DNA of 64,000 nucleotides, taken from assembly GCA_037903355.1 (NCBI GenBank), contig JBAJFE010000052.1, positions 1-64,000 on the forward strand, read 5' to 3'. This DNA comes from Trichuris trichiura. Taxonomy: Eukaryota > Nematoda > Enoplea > Trichinellida > Trichuridae. A program made the position numbers and the translations under genes. The notes below the pieces were generated by a model. The model was not told where the DNA came from and ran no database searches. It saw nothing but the letters and a program-made list of their open reading frames with translations. Shown in pieces: positions 24,284 to 36,026 of the stretch. The first letter of the stretch is position 1, and every line of letters begins with the position of its first letter.

Positions 24284-27221
24284 ACTCTACTAGAAGTAGC
24301 TGAATGACGCGAGATGTCACAATTTGCTTGCCTGCCACTAGGCCAGCCTGTCGTTTCTGCCGGTGCAATAACATACCAGTTGAATAATGACGGAACAAGG
24401 TTCACCGTAGTTAGCATTAGTGATAAAACATTTTAAAAACAGCAAACAGGAGGGAACGAGAGAGAAAGCAAATACTAAAAACGTAGAGTAGGCTCTTGCG
24501 CACCAACCACGTTTGCGCTGCAACATGAACATCTTTTCCTGAGCATCATCTCGAAATCTACAACTTTCACGTGACAAAATAATGGTAAACCAGCTACTCA
24601 TTGATAAACAAGGCCAATAGGAAAACCAAATTGGCATCGTTTCCGCATGATGGATCGCTAAAAGTTGCAGTACATAATACGATGACAGTTAAGCCAGTTT
24701 GACAATAATCAAATAAATTGAACGAGCTAACAGCTTTTCCTCTTGTACTCATAAAAAATTATTAACATCAGTTAAGCAATATTCCATCTGCTGCATAGAT
24801 AAAAAAACTTGGTAATCGTTTAGAATATTCTCATTCGCTTAGTCCTAGCTGATGCAATAAGAGATATTGCTTTGAGAGCTTCGTTATCATTTATTTTCTT
24901 TGATAATGCTTGAAGAAGATGCAAGACGTATGCAAAATAAAACCATTTCATACAAAGAAGTGAAACTCGTTCAACCTGATATCATGCAACTAATACGCAA
25001 AAGGCACGTATCAATACGTAGGTATAACATAACATTACATAACAATTTCAACAAAAACAATTCCAATACCCTTGAATGCGCTTACTGTCCACTTCTCACA
25101 ACGAAATCGCTTCTAGAAATTACACTCACGACATATGAAAACATATAACATACAGAAACGAAAAAGTAGGTATACTTAACGTTGAAAGTATAGCATTTTC
25201 TTAGTTCTACGCATCCTTGGAGTGCAGTGTTCCTACCATTTTACTATTTACTCGTTAGCTTTCAGAAGAGATCCTCAGTAAGCCTATTGCGGCATACGCC
25301 GCTGTACCCTCAGGGTTTTAAGACGCTGTTCTACAGTAGATGATTTCTATGATCGCAAACAGAAGTCAAGCAGCGCACCGATTTCAAAACAGAGTTATTC
25401 AAACGGTTATGTAGTTGATCGTACGAAATTTGAAGCGCATTTACAGAACGGGTCCTTTGTTTACTATGCCTTCTTTGATGGCGGTAGAGTTTCATGGAAA
25501 GAATGCTAAGCTTACTATTAATACTTTGCGATCAATGACTTCTTGCTACCCAAAGCAGAACATGCATAACCGATAAACAATTATTTAATGGCCGAATTGT
25601 TTTAAAACTTATTCCAGTCATTGAAGACTTGCAGGAAAGTAAAAAAAAGGTTTAATAAGGTCCAAGAAACTTAAAGCGCTGCTAAGCTCGTCTACCGCCT
25701 TCTAGTGGCAAAGACCTGAACGAAGCAGAAACGCCAGTTTCTACTTTGTTTGGCCGTTTGGAAGAACTAGTAATCTGAAGAGAAATTTAATTTATTAACT
25801 TTGCTGTTCAACACTGCCAAGCGACTTATGTTTGCACAGTTGTAAAAACGGGTTGGCTTTTCATGGTTATCTTTCTGCAACTAGGAAGCAGATTGGCACT
25901 GCAAACTGAAGGAACATCAGCAACAGTAACAGCGAACATTTCGCTTAGAAAAGTTTGCTTTGAAAATGTAAACACCGGGAAGGTAAGCGGTAGCAAAAGA
26001 TGGAAAAACTATACCGTAAACAAATAAAAGTGCTTACTAGGCTTTTGCTTATCTTGACTGTTCAACCGCTGATTTCTAGAATTAGTTGGGAAGAACTTAA
26101 GAAAACAAAACGCTGAACGGTTGAAGCTTAGTAGGATAGACTTTGAATTTTAGTCAACACATTTCCAGAACTCATTAATATTCAAATCGGTTCAAGAACT
26201 TGCAACAAGTACATTTGTATTATCGATCATTAGACGGTGAACGCTGCTTTGTAGAGGCATCACCAATTCACAGGAATAATCATGCATATGGCTCCTCGTT
26301 CCTGCTGAGGGAAGGCATAGTACAAAATACAAGTAAACAGGTGGTTATTGAAAGCCAGGAAAATGGAATTTGTTCCTAAAACCTTTTTACCTAAAAGCAT
26401 GCATCGTGTTGATCAAGTATTACGTTGTCAGAAGTATTTGTTTGCATGATCTTGAATAGCCTAAGAAAACAAACCCCATTCACTTTTTGGGGTTTCCAAA
26501 GCAACAGAAAAGAGATACGCTAATTCTTAAGCAGTTTATTGAACGGAAAAGTCAGAAAATAAGGAAAGTCAGTAAATTTGCACACAGACGAAAGTGCTCA
26601 GAAAAACGACTGCTGAAACAGCTTCCGTTCCTTTCGTGTTGAAACAGTTACTGCAGTTGCTAATGAACAACGCTCAGTTAAAGCTCAATTATTTAAACAT
26701 AAATATCGGAAGCAGAAAAATCTATTACTTTCGGAAACAGAAATATCGAAATGCAATTATGCATAGAAGAGTGTACACAAGTCTCACGTGAGCCCCTTCA
26801 TGAGGCTATGATGCAGCGTCATCTCATGCAGAACTTTGACCATGACAGGGGCTCATTTCGTAAGCACTATGCATGCCTTTAAAGCAAACTCGCACGTTCA
26901 CTACTTAGTTAAGCACGTGTTCTTTGACTACAGGAATTGCCCACCGCCAACAGGAAGAAAGAATTTTCATAAAAAAATTAATTTAATTTGGATTTGATGA
27001 GAAACAACCAGTATCCAAGCATGTTTCGCTTCAAAGTCTAACTCTATCAAAGTTTGTCAGCATTGTAAGAAAATAAAGCTGCTTTTAGAAGTTAAATAAG
27101 AATAAAACTGTGCCGGCTACGGAATCATGTATCAATCCCTTTCGTAACCTCAAAATTATATTGTAAAAACATTTGTGTAATATTGGAGATTTCTATGCTA
27201 CTTTGCTCATTCGTGTAGAGC

Positions 27222-27265
<44 letters not shown>

Positions 27266-28482
27266 ATATTCATAGCGTAAAAAGATAGGAACAATTGAAA
27301 CGAAGGGTTCCCCTGTGAACTTAGGCTAAGTGTGAGCTTATTAACACTGAGTTCAGGTGCCACTCGCGTAGTAATCAAATATCGGTATCGTGCAGTTACC
27401 ATGGATTCCCCGAGCCTGTACCTTTCTCAGATTTCAGCTTCATCCGGAAGGTGAGCAATTAATATTTTATTTCTCAAAATTATCTACAACTGTTTTCTCC
27501 TAAAACCGAACTGTGTGAGAAAAATGTGCATATATGTGAAGTAAAACCATGAATGGCCAGCTGAGAAAAGCTGAAGTGCTAGTGCTAATAAGCGACGCTC
27601 CTTCGGATTCATCGGCAGAAACGTCGCAAGAATGCTCGAACTTATCGCAGTTGAATTCTTTGATTTAACGTTCTCCGGTTAATACGGCTACTTAAGTAGT
27701 TGAAACTTTAAAGCACTTATGTCGGAGACGCTATTTTCGTTAGCTTTGTCCTCAGAAGATAAAAATATGGAGTCCATTATGATTTGGAATGGCTCTGAAA
27801 GATAACCGCTACATTTTCATAAATCGTGCAGTACTCACCTTTGAAAACTTATTAAATACATGCCTGAAATTCAGAACTTGACTTAAACCGTGCGTGCCTA
27901 TTCCGGTTCAGTCTATCAGCGAAACATAAACGTCTGTGCAGCCCAATGAGCTTTCAAAAACCTAACATATAAAGTTTATGACAAAGTTCGGACAAATGAA
28001 ATGCTACCAAATAAGGTTGCAAGTGTTCTGCTCATCTCTTAGTTAAGTGCAGTCTTGAATTCTTCACTTTAGCAAAACAAAAGCATTAGAATTGGAATGC
28101 AATAATTTGTGAGCGAGAAAACAGCGTTGAGGCTGTAGTCGAACTTCCGCAACGGAAGACTTGCAAGTCTTTAATCACTACTTTCGCAAATCGAATTTTT
28201 TAAACCGCTTAGGAGAGAAATTCTGGTCAAACCAAAAATCAACTGGCGTCGTAAGTTACCGCGTCAAAAAATTGATTTCGTATCAAAGCACGGAAGATAC
28301 ACTAAGAATCGAAACTGCTGAATGCAGTAGGCTTAAAAAATGCATGGAAAACAATGAAAAAGACAGGCCTGAATTTTTGTCGAAGAAGATGTTGCCGTTG
28401 CGCGCTATTTTCACCATGTAAACCCAGTTTTCTTTTCTTTTCAATGGACAAAAGAATTTGCCAAAATTAATGTTAAATAAAT
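24284..28482. other. Intergenic, no gene recognised
   Basis: About 4.2 kb of AT-rich sequence. A minus-strand stretch at 24340-24640 encodes a hydrophobic segment (YSTFLVFAFSLVPSCLLFL) and could be an upstream exon of the membrane protein at 21.9-24.3 kb, but I cannot connect it. Otherwise only an AG microsatellite stands out. Confidence 0.5.
27224..27264. repeat. (AG)n microsatellite
   Basis: About 20 perfect GA units. Confidence 0.95.
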
Positions 28483-28495
28483 AGAGTTCTTAGTT
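28483..28495. repeat. Target-site duplication, element B left
   Basis: AGAGTTCTTAGTT, repeated at 28764-28776. Confidence 0.85.
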
Positions 28496-28763
28496 TTGTA
28501 AATGTAACTTCTTGGTACGGGACCGTATAGTTTCATGTTGAGTTTCTTTTACGGGAATTTTGTCCCGTTGATAATATTTTTATTATTATTCCGTAGCTTT
28601 CGGGTCAAACGAGACCCGTCTTCAGCGGTGTTAATATAAAGCAATGAAGTCATTGCTTTATATTAACACCGCTGAAGGCGGGTCTCGTTTGACCCGAAAG
28701 CTACGGAATAATAATAAAAATATTACCAACGGGACAAAATTTCCGTAAAAGAAACTCAACACG
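28496..28763. mobile_element. Palindromic PLE-derived element B
   Basis: Arms 28537-28647 and 28650-28760 are inverted copies separated by only two bases, close to identical with element A arms but with no coding remnant. The left arm extends outward through GGTACGGGACCGTAT; the right does not. AGAGTTCTTAGTT flanks directly at 28483-28495 and 28764-28776 (13-bp target-site duplication). The near identity of the arms points to a recent insertion or to arm-to-arm conversion. Confidence 0.88.
28598..28625 (-). other. Hammerhead-like hairpin, element B left arm
   Basis: CTGAAGA, CGGGTC/GACCCG stem, AAAGC on the minus strand. The opposite arm (28672-28699, plus) has CTGAAGG, so one core base differs between otherwise matching arms. 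Confidence 0.4.
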
Positions 28764-28776
28764 AGAGTTCTTAGTT
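28764..28776. repeat. Target-site duplication, element B right
   Basis: Direct copy of 28483-28495. Confidence 0.85.
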
Positions 28777-29399
28777 ATCTTTACGCATCGACAATTCGGC
28801 AGCAAACACTAAAAGATCGCCAAGAGTTTTACTGTACACAACAACTTGCATTCTACTTATTGCTATGAGTCAGTTTTTCGGGACTTGACTGCGACAGGCG
28901 AGCAGCCTACTCTACCGGTTAATCTTTTTGCTAGGATCTGAGAAGGTTAGTAAAGTACGAAGAACGAACGGACTGCATTGGTACGAAAATCAGCTCGTCT
29001 CGAAATCAATTCGGGCTTTGTAACTATTTTGCCTGCAATCGTTTTGTGGCAAGCGAGAAGTTACGTTTACTGACAGATCAAATTGAGATTGCGAAGTGAC
29101 CGACAATTTTGTCAACATACGCACCGTTTAGGTTTACTGTTAACAGTTGCGTTCTTGGTATGCAGTCGTTGCTTCGGTTTGTTGCCTAAGGTGCGAGTGC
29201 CTGTGCTCAATTCATTCCGCACTCTTAGAACGCCCTCGCAATTAGCTACTTTTGTAGTATAAATTTTATGCCCATCATCAGTCTTAGTTCCTAGTGTTCT
29301 AAGTATGCATGTAGCGCTATTCCTCGCTGTTGTCTTGCTTCACTTACATTGAGTAAGCCGACTATTGTTTGTGCTCTGTGAAATTCTAGATTTTCATCC
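28777..29399. other. SCAMP upstream region
   Basis: No coding sequence. It should hold the SCAMP promoter and 5' UTR; I see no clear TATA box. Confidence 0.4.
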
Positions 29400-31812
29400 A
29401 TGGAGGGTAATAAAGAAAACTCGTCCGAAAATTCGACTGTCGACCAAAATCCTTTTTCGGTAATTGCTTGTTTGCTGAATTCTGTCGTACCGTAACCCCT
29501 TGTCTAGTTTTTTTGTTTGTGAGTATATTGTAAGCTTTTAATTTATTTTAGCGACTTCTAATACTGCTTTTCGCAAATAATTTTTTGTTTATTCCGCGTT
29601 ACTGCAATCTATGCTTAGCCGACCGATCTTTTGCAGGATGCAAGCATTGGAAAGGCTGCGAGGAATTACGATCAAGTAGATGGTTCCGTGGATTACAATC
29701 CATTCAGCGATAGTCAACGCCCGGTATCAGTAGTAAGTTTACGCCCGTTCATGTTGTAGGTCGCAGTGAGTTTAATAGGAAAAGTGCTTTCCTCTCTTTA
29801 CGTAGTTCGCTGACGAGTCAATGTATTAAAATATAGAAGTAGCGTTCGCAGAGAATTTATCAATATTGTTTTTTTAAGCATGACTAACATTAGTGTTCTG
29901 GTAGGTACGAGGGGCTAGCAATCCTCCTCCAGTTTTGCCCGCCGCAATGGATGCCCCTCCAACGTATTCCGCATCTGTGGGCCCTGGTCTAAAGCCCACT
30001 TTGCCCGGCCATTCCGATCTACTCAAACGACAGGAGGTATGTTACACTATGCTAGTTCTCCTATCTTCTGATTCAGCAAATGATGTGCTCAATTTTGTAT
30101 AACGCTAAAGTCAGGTGACCTTTAATTCAGGCTTTACGTTTTGAATTGGGTGCTACTTTATGTGTTTATTGAAGACACATTCTAACGGCGTTTGCCTAAT
30201 TTACCAGGCAGACCATTTCTTTAAGCGCTGTTAAGCTGCAGCAGGAATCTTGAGTCATGTCATGTGTTTGTGTAGTTTTTTAAGGGCGTACTAACTATTA
30301 CGGAATCGCCTCAATTGTTATTGCAGGAATTGGAGAAAAAAGCGCAAGAATTGCAACGAAAAGAAGAAGAACTAAAGCAACAGGCACTGCGCAATGGTAA
30401 AAACGCTTTTCTTAAAGAGTTGCTCCGCATTGCGGCGTTCGGTGCGTGGGCGACCGCGTTTCTAGTTTCTTTTAAGACAAGAATTAGCATAGCAATTTGC
30501 AAGCCATTATAAAAATAGGCTATTTTGGGAATTGCGTAGCTTTTATAGAACGACTCGGTGATGCAGCAGACATTTGTTGGAGAAAAAGTAAAATGCTAGG
30601 CTATGTTTTTCATGTACTAGATTAGCTAGTTGAGCCAGTTATGAATAATTTCTAATGAGGCCTCAAGAGACACATATTTAGCTCGTACACCCAACTGGCC
30701 CCCGCTTCCTAGCTGGTGCCCCGTGCAGCCCTGCTTATTTCACGACATAAATGTGGAGATACCTCAGCAGTATCAGAAGATCGTCAGAATGGGTTTCAAT
30801 CTATGGTGTAGTAAGTGTTCCCATCCGCCTTTCTACATCGTCTACACATTATGGTTTTAGTTTACGTGTTGGTCTGTTTTGCCAACATTATTGGTAGCCT
30901 GGCTTATTTCGTCACTGGCGGTAGCGCTGTTCAGTTTGGTTTGAGCATAATTCAAATATGCGTGCTTACGCCATGCGCTTTTGTATTGTGGTATCGCCCG
31001 CTTTACAAAGCCTTCAAGTGCGTCCACTAGCTCTCCCTATGCTATATTCACTATTTATCCTTGCGCTTTCAGGAATGACAGTTCAGTCAACTTCATGATA
31101 TATTTCTTTGTAAGTTTCGTCCAGCTAATCGTTGTCGCCGTACAGGTTCTTGGATTGGCCTATAATTGGTATGGAAATTTCTTCGTTGTTGTTATTCGCT
31201 TTGCGGTTCGTTGAATAATCGCTCTTTCTTGTTAGCACTTGAATAAGCCATTCTTAAATGTTAATTGCATGCCTACCCGCGTTGTTGTTAGTTTTAAAAG
31301 TGTGAATATTGATTTGGTCGCTCAGTGTCGAGGCCTGTAAGAATTTTTATTTTTTAGCGGTTGGATCAATACGTTGGAGCACTTTAGCCGTAACACAGGG
31401 GCTGCCGTTGTGATGCTGTTGGTCTCTATTGGATATACGTTTTGTGGAGTGGGAATGCTAATGCTTCTTTTCCGCGTAAGTGACCCAAAAGAGAGTCTCT
31501 GCCTCTCCTTTGTGGCAATATTATCGAACTATCTTTAGTGTAACTGTAGTTAGTCTTTTTGATCTATACTTAGCGCCAGTAGCTGTTGCTTGCAAGACAG
31601 CATGGCAGTTTGCTAAGTTCCAAGTTCACTGTAGTCTTTTATAGGTTCACCGCGTTTATCGAAGCACCGGCGCTAGTTTTGCCAAGGCCCAGGAAGAATT
31701 TTCACACGGAGTAATCAGCAATCCACACGTTCAACAAGCAGCAGTGAATGTGGCCAGTACGACGGTTCGTAGTCAGTTCGCCGGTAGCGCTGGTCCAGCT
31801 GAGCGATACTGA
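29400..31812 (+). CDS. Secretory carrier-associated membrane protein (SCAMP)
   Basis: Nine exons in phase: 29400-29459, 29637-29732, 29905-30036, 30327-30396, 30682-30810, 30861-31017, 31073-31168, 31358-31475, 31645-31812; 341 residues, typical for the long SCAMPs. SCAMPs are four-span proteins of recycling and secretory vesicles. The N-terminus has two NPF motifs (QNPFS, YNPFS) that bind EH-domain endocytic proteins, then a Pro-rich stretch, then a coiled coil ([19 protein letters not shown]). The family signature [14 protein letters not shown] opens the membrane domain. Four spans follow; the loop after span 2 holds [11 protein letters not shown], the E-peptide region implicated in fusion. 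The tail keeps [20 protein letters not shown]. The start is the first in-frame ATG. Exon 7 uses donor GTATGG. The gene converges on P5CS. Confidence 0.95.
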
Positions 31813-32230
31813 CAACACTTGAAGAAAAGAAAGCTGCTTTCTACAAGTGTTGCTTGAACTTTATCAGAAGGCTCGTTCACACTTGAAGCTTCAGTGGGTA
31901 ACCCTGTTTCACACATTCAGTTAATACGAAGATTATATGAAGCATGAATATATGTCTTTTGGTGATATTGTGACAGCGTATCATTTTCCATCAAACCTTG
32001 ACTCTTCTAAGCGTTGTGTTGTCGCTGTATCCCTTGTTATTCTGCAGCTTCCACTGGAAGCTGACTTATATAATTATTTGTGCTGGAGTATTGGGATTCT
32101 CTTTGTCTATGTCGAGGCGTTCAATTTTGCTCGTTTTAAAATGAAAAAGTAATGCTTTTGGACTGAGCTGTAGACGGCTAAACATCCGTACCGTACAAGT
32201 TGCCTATATTATACAGCGTGCTTCGCAATT
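31813..32230. other. SCAMP 3' flank
   Basis: Probably the SCAMP 3' UTR. No other gene seen; a 71-residue frame at 31937-32152 has no support. Confidence 0.4.
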
Positions 32231-32263
32231 TGACTAACAAATAAAAAGATTTTTCTCCGAAGC

Positions 32264-32291
32264 TTTCGGGTCTGCCGCGACCCGTCTTCAG
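32264..32291 (-). other. Hammerhead-like hairpin, element C left arm
   Basis: Minus strand: CTGAAGA, CGGGTC/GACCCG stem with a GC-rich loop, AAAGC. Confidence 0.35.
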
Positions 32292-32362
32292 CGGTCCAAT
32301 TGTCTTTTGGCATAGCAGTCGTATCTGATTTCTTAAGCCACACCTGGCTGCATTTTCGACCG

Positions 32363-32390
32363 CTGAAGACGGGTCGCGGCAGATCCGAAA
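32363..32390 (+). other. Hammerhead-like hairpin, element C right arm
   Basis: Plus strand: CTGAAGA, CGGGTC/GATCCG stem (one C-A mismatch), AAAGC. Confidence 0.35.
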
Positions 32391-32649
32391 GCTTCGGAGA
32401 AAAATCTTTTTATTTTACATCTCAAAGGGGCAGAATCCGTAATAAAGACATTTTCAATATGAAAACAAATTTAAGATGCTCTTAAGCGAAGAGCAATTCT
32501 TAGGGTTATGTTTTCTCAACGCTTTCAACCCACTCTCAGTACGCATGTTGTAATTCAGTCGTTTTTTAAAGAGATACGGTGCCTATTTTGAATCAGCTGA
32601 AGTTCAAAAGGAATGTATAGAAGGCTTCATTATTTTTCCCCATGAAGCA

Positions 32650-32870
32650 ACATGCAAAGTACGTTATTTGTTCGTTACGGTAGAAGTCCCGTCGTCAGAG
32701 GTAAATAAAAATCTTTCTTTACAGCTGATGATGGGTCAGGTTTGGACCAGAACGCTTCGGGACTGAAATTATTAAATATTACACCGGAACGTCTACTGTA
32801 ACGATCAGGTTACATATCTCTCGTAAAGCTTTACTGTCCCGTTCCAAAAAGTTACGTTCTCAAAGCACCA
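32650..32870 (+). mobile_element. Diverged PLE 3'-end fragment (element F)
   Basis: Contains CTGATGA followed by a degenerate stem and GAACGC (32725-32753), and further on TGTCCCGTTCCAAAAAG with CAAAGCAC, matching the outer right end of element A. It looks like one arm only, older than the palindromic copies. Confidence 0.5.
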
Positions 32871-33544
32871 TGTCGCATAATCATTAGGTCGCCAAGCTTG
32901 AGGTTGCGTTTTTTTACAAAAATGTTGATGTGCAGGTTGTAATGTCTTCCTGCGGTTACTGTATTCCTGAAGCGTGAATCTTCTAGTCTCGTTTAAACCC
33001 GGTAGCGCTGCGTTACCTGTATTGGATTGTTTAGCAGGGTTTTTTAACGCAAAATGCCAATGGGACCAAAAGCATTGTTTTGGCAGACGCCTAGAAGCAT
33101 GCTAGTTTAAAGAAGTGAGTCGTACTGTTATGACTACTTTAAAACGCACGCAAAACCGTGTTGTTTCAATGTGCACAAGAGTGTGATCGGTTTAAAAGTG
33201 TTTCATTCCGTGTGCATTCGGGTTGCGCTTTGCGCTGCCCGTCTGGTAGCAGAATAGTCCGCTTTGGATGGAGGTCAGCGTACAACGCGGAGAATGCTCG
33301 CACTGGACAACATGTAAGCACAAGCGACGATGATCAGTCCTTGTTTTATACGATATACAAGCTCGCCAAAACAGCACTTGCTTAGAACCTTGGGGCTCCG
33401 AGCAAGTGCATGACAAGTAGAGAAACAGCATTGAAGATATGGTAACCATACGACTCAGCCAGCATGGGTTAGAGTGACCTTAAGGCATGCATCAGTGGAA
33501 GCCCAAGTTAAACAAGATCTCGCCAGCTAGATAGTCTTTACTAT

Positions 33545-34170
33545 CTTTATTTGGTACGATATTCAACCTTGTCAAGGGAATGCTTCCCTGGAGTTTGGAA
33601 ACAAGCTTCAAACAAATTCTGGAAAGCAAGTTGAAGAAGAACATGGAAGATATGGGGGAAGGGGCACTAACGACATTGAAAACATGACCACCGACCTACC
33701 CATCCCGATCAATCAGATGGATTATTTGCTAATGGAGCGCCGCTTTGGCATACGGAACCGAGGTCCAGACAAATTCGAGAAAACACATTGAAGAAGCATG
33801 ACGACTGACTTGCAGTTTATGAGGACTTTATCCCTCTCTTCCATCACTGAACTCTCGAACCGGGCAAGACTAGCTGGGGCGATGATCTTCTTCCCTTGTT
33901 TTACGATATATATGGGCTCATCAAGGGCGCACTTCCTTGGAGTTTGGAAACAAGTTCTAAAAGGGAAGATAAAGAAGGACACGGAAGATATGAGGGCATT
34001 GATGGCGTTGAAAACATGACCACCGCTCTACGCATCCCAATCAAATACATGAGTCATCTGGTCCTTTCAGAGAAAGAAGATATGACCACTGATAATCCCG
34101 TGCTATTCAACCGTATGGATTGTTTATTGAGGCTTAAGATATTATCACTGAAGACGAGTCACGAAGAGAC
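33545..34170. repeat. Local tandem duplication with coding-like units
   Basis: A stretch around CTTCCCTGGAGTTTGGAAAC (near 33583) recurs about 349 bases later (near 33932) with strong similarity over some 170 bases. Shorter units starting ATGACCAC or ATGACGAC recur near 33684, 33798, 34016 and 34082. In translation they resemble each other (MTTDLPIPINQMD, MTTALRIPIKYM, MTTDNPVLFNRMD), in different frames and with stops. It could be an eroded repeat-containing gene or a degraded element. Function unknown. Confidence 0.55.
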
Positions 34171-34424
34171 TGAAGACCGAACAGAAATTAAAAGTTTTCG
34201 TACTTGTTTCAACGGAGCACATTCCGTAATAACCGCTTCAGACGCCATGAAACTGACCTACTATCATCTTGATCAGTCAGGTGGATTAGCTGGTGACCAA
34301 AGTCTTGTTCGAAAAAATGCCTGACTATAACGGATCGCTGAAAATGCATCGTACAGCAATGGTCCATCAAGAATAACTGGGCAACATCTATTCAACTTTT
34401 GGCATAGCAGTCGTATCTGATTTC

Positions 34425-34634
34425 TTAAGCCACGCCTGACTGCATTTTACGAGTGATTTTGTATTCAGGATTTCCAATTAGACAGAATTCTGAAGCTGAC
34501 CTGAAAATCCAGTATCTTATACGTTGAAGCTTTCCTTGTATGCGTGTTATAGTTTGGTGAAGCAATTCCAAGCTGTCCCCTTCGGGAGTGGGTCCATTTG
34601 GTATTCGCATCATATGATCAGTTGAATGGGACAA
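34425..34634 (-). CDS. Hypothetical coding fragment, unrecognised
   Basis: A 69-residue frame beginning MSHSTDHMMRIPNGPTPEGD, followed by an amphipathic helix and a basic tail ending MQSGVA. Composition looks protein-like (acidic-helical then basic), but no family is recognised and no splice partners are seen. The last codons and following bases are the ones duplicated in the loop of element C, which may reflect capture of this fragment's 3' end. Confidence 0.25.
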   Translation of the reverse strand: MSHSTDHMMRIPNGPTPEGDSLELLHQTITRIQGKLQRIRYWIFRSASEFCLIGNPEYKITRKMQSGVA

Positions 34635-36026
34635 CTATTGTTGACTACAAGTGTCTCTATACGTCACAACAATAAACGAATATACTCAGTATTACGCTTA
34701 GCAAAATAAATGTAATGATTATTAATTATACGTATTTTGACCGATTTATTATACTGTCGCATCAAGTTAGTTACCTGCGAATTGTTGCGCACTCTTTCCT
34801 CCACGTATTTGATAGTGAATACATCTAACTAGTATTGTTATCGCTAGTTTTCCTTTGATTGATAAAGATGACTTTATTCAGAAGCTTGTTTAAATGCTCG
34901 TACAGTAAACTTTCTGCATGCACTTTTACGGCAGCAAAAAAAGGCTGATATGCATATTAAAAACTCTCAGAAGCAAGCCAGATGTTCCATAAAAGTTTCA
35001 GCATGGAAAAGAGAACAATGCCGACTAGCACTGCAACTCTCTGTGAGATACGCTGTCTTGAAACACTTTGAAATGCAACTCCTTTTAGTCCTTCCAAGTA
35101 ATAACACTTTGAAAATAATAAGTTAGCTTAATTTTCTTAGTTTAGGAATGGCGCGTTCGACGCAAGTGTTTTCTTCAACCTCAACTGCGACTGCTGTAGA
35201 AAAACGTTGGTAAGGAGGCCCTCGGTGTCATATGCTCATTGCTGTGTTATTCGTGTTCCTTGTAGAATTGAATAGTTTGTCTCGGAAAAAAATTTTAACC
35301 TTCGAGGAGGAACCAGCAATTGGCTTAGTCTGTTCACATGCACTTGTTTTTTTGGGAATTCAAACTGTGACTGAAAATAACAGTTCGCTCAGAACGTTCC
35401 CAGAATCAGAATTTTAGTGGTTAATGGGTTAACTGTTTTCTCGTTGTCGACTATCGGTGTATCATATGATATGTCCTTCAGCGACTGAGTTGAGAAAGCA
35501 AGTCGAAACTCAGTCGTTTGATTTCTTCATCTTTGCTTTCAGGTTTTTTTTCTTAAGTTGCGGTTTAAGCTTGTCGCTCAGCTGTTGCTCCTGAAAACTT
35601 CGGCTTTATGCATACGCCAATGGCAGAGGTCGCAACTCATGGAAAGTCTTTGTTTCTTTTCATGTTCAAATCAAGTCAGTTGTGATTTTAATTGGACAAA
35701 CAAAATCAACGTGGTCAAATGTTTGAGCACATCCAATTATGGATAGCTATGAGCACGTAGCGATTGGAGAAACTGAGACAAATAGTTGAGAAACAATTAC
35801 GCTCGATTTCTAAAAGTGTTTCGTGCTTCTACTACTAAAATCCGCTCAGCTGCCTACCACCACCTTAGAGATGACTTTGAAGTCAACTATTTTGTGCTCA
35901 CTTCTAAATATGAGCGATAGTCATTAGTGACGACAGTCACTGAATAAAGAAGTTGCTATAGGTCTATGAAGAAACAAATAGTTGTAGACATTTTCTTGCG
36001 TTTGTACAACGCGCGGTCGAGTGAAG
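34635..36026. other. Intergenic between P5CS 3' end and the 34 kb repeats
   Basis: Nothing recognisable. AT-rich, short frames only. It probably includes the P5CS 3' UTR next to 36027. Confidence 0.5.

Larger units (their letters stand above)
32240..32452. mobile_element. Palindromic PLE-derived element C with captured loop
   Basis: Inverted arms (about 32241-32299 and about 32358-32415) share the AGCTTTCGGGTC/CCCGTCTTCAGCGGT core with elements A, B, D and E. The right side continues into CCGTAATAAAG and AATATGAAAAC, matching the outer part of D and E. The loop (about 32303-32357) is almost identical to single-copy-looking DNA at 34395-34447 about 2 kb away, including TTTTGGCATAGCAGTCGTAT and CTTAAGCCAC. 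No clean target-site duplication was found; AACAAAT occurs on both sides but is short. Confidence 0.7.

Noticed and set aside
24338..24637. Hydrophobic minus-strand frame upstream of the membrane protein
   Set aside because: Could be an extra 5' exon, but no donor/acceptor pair joins it in phase with the next exon.
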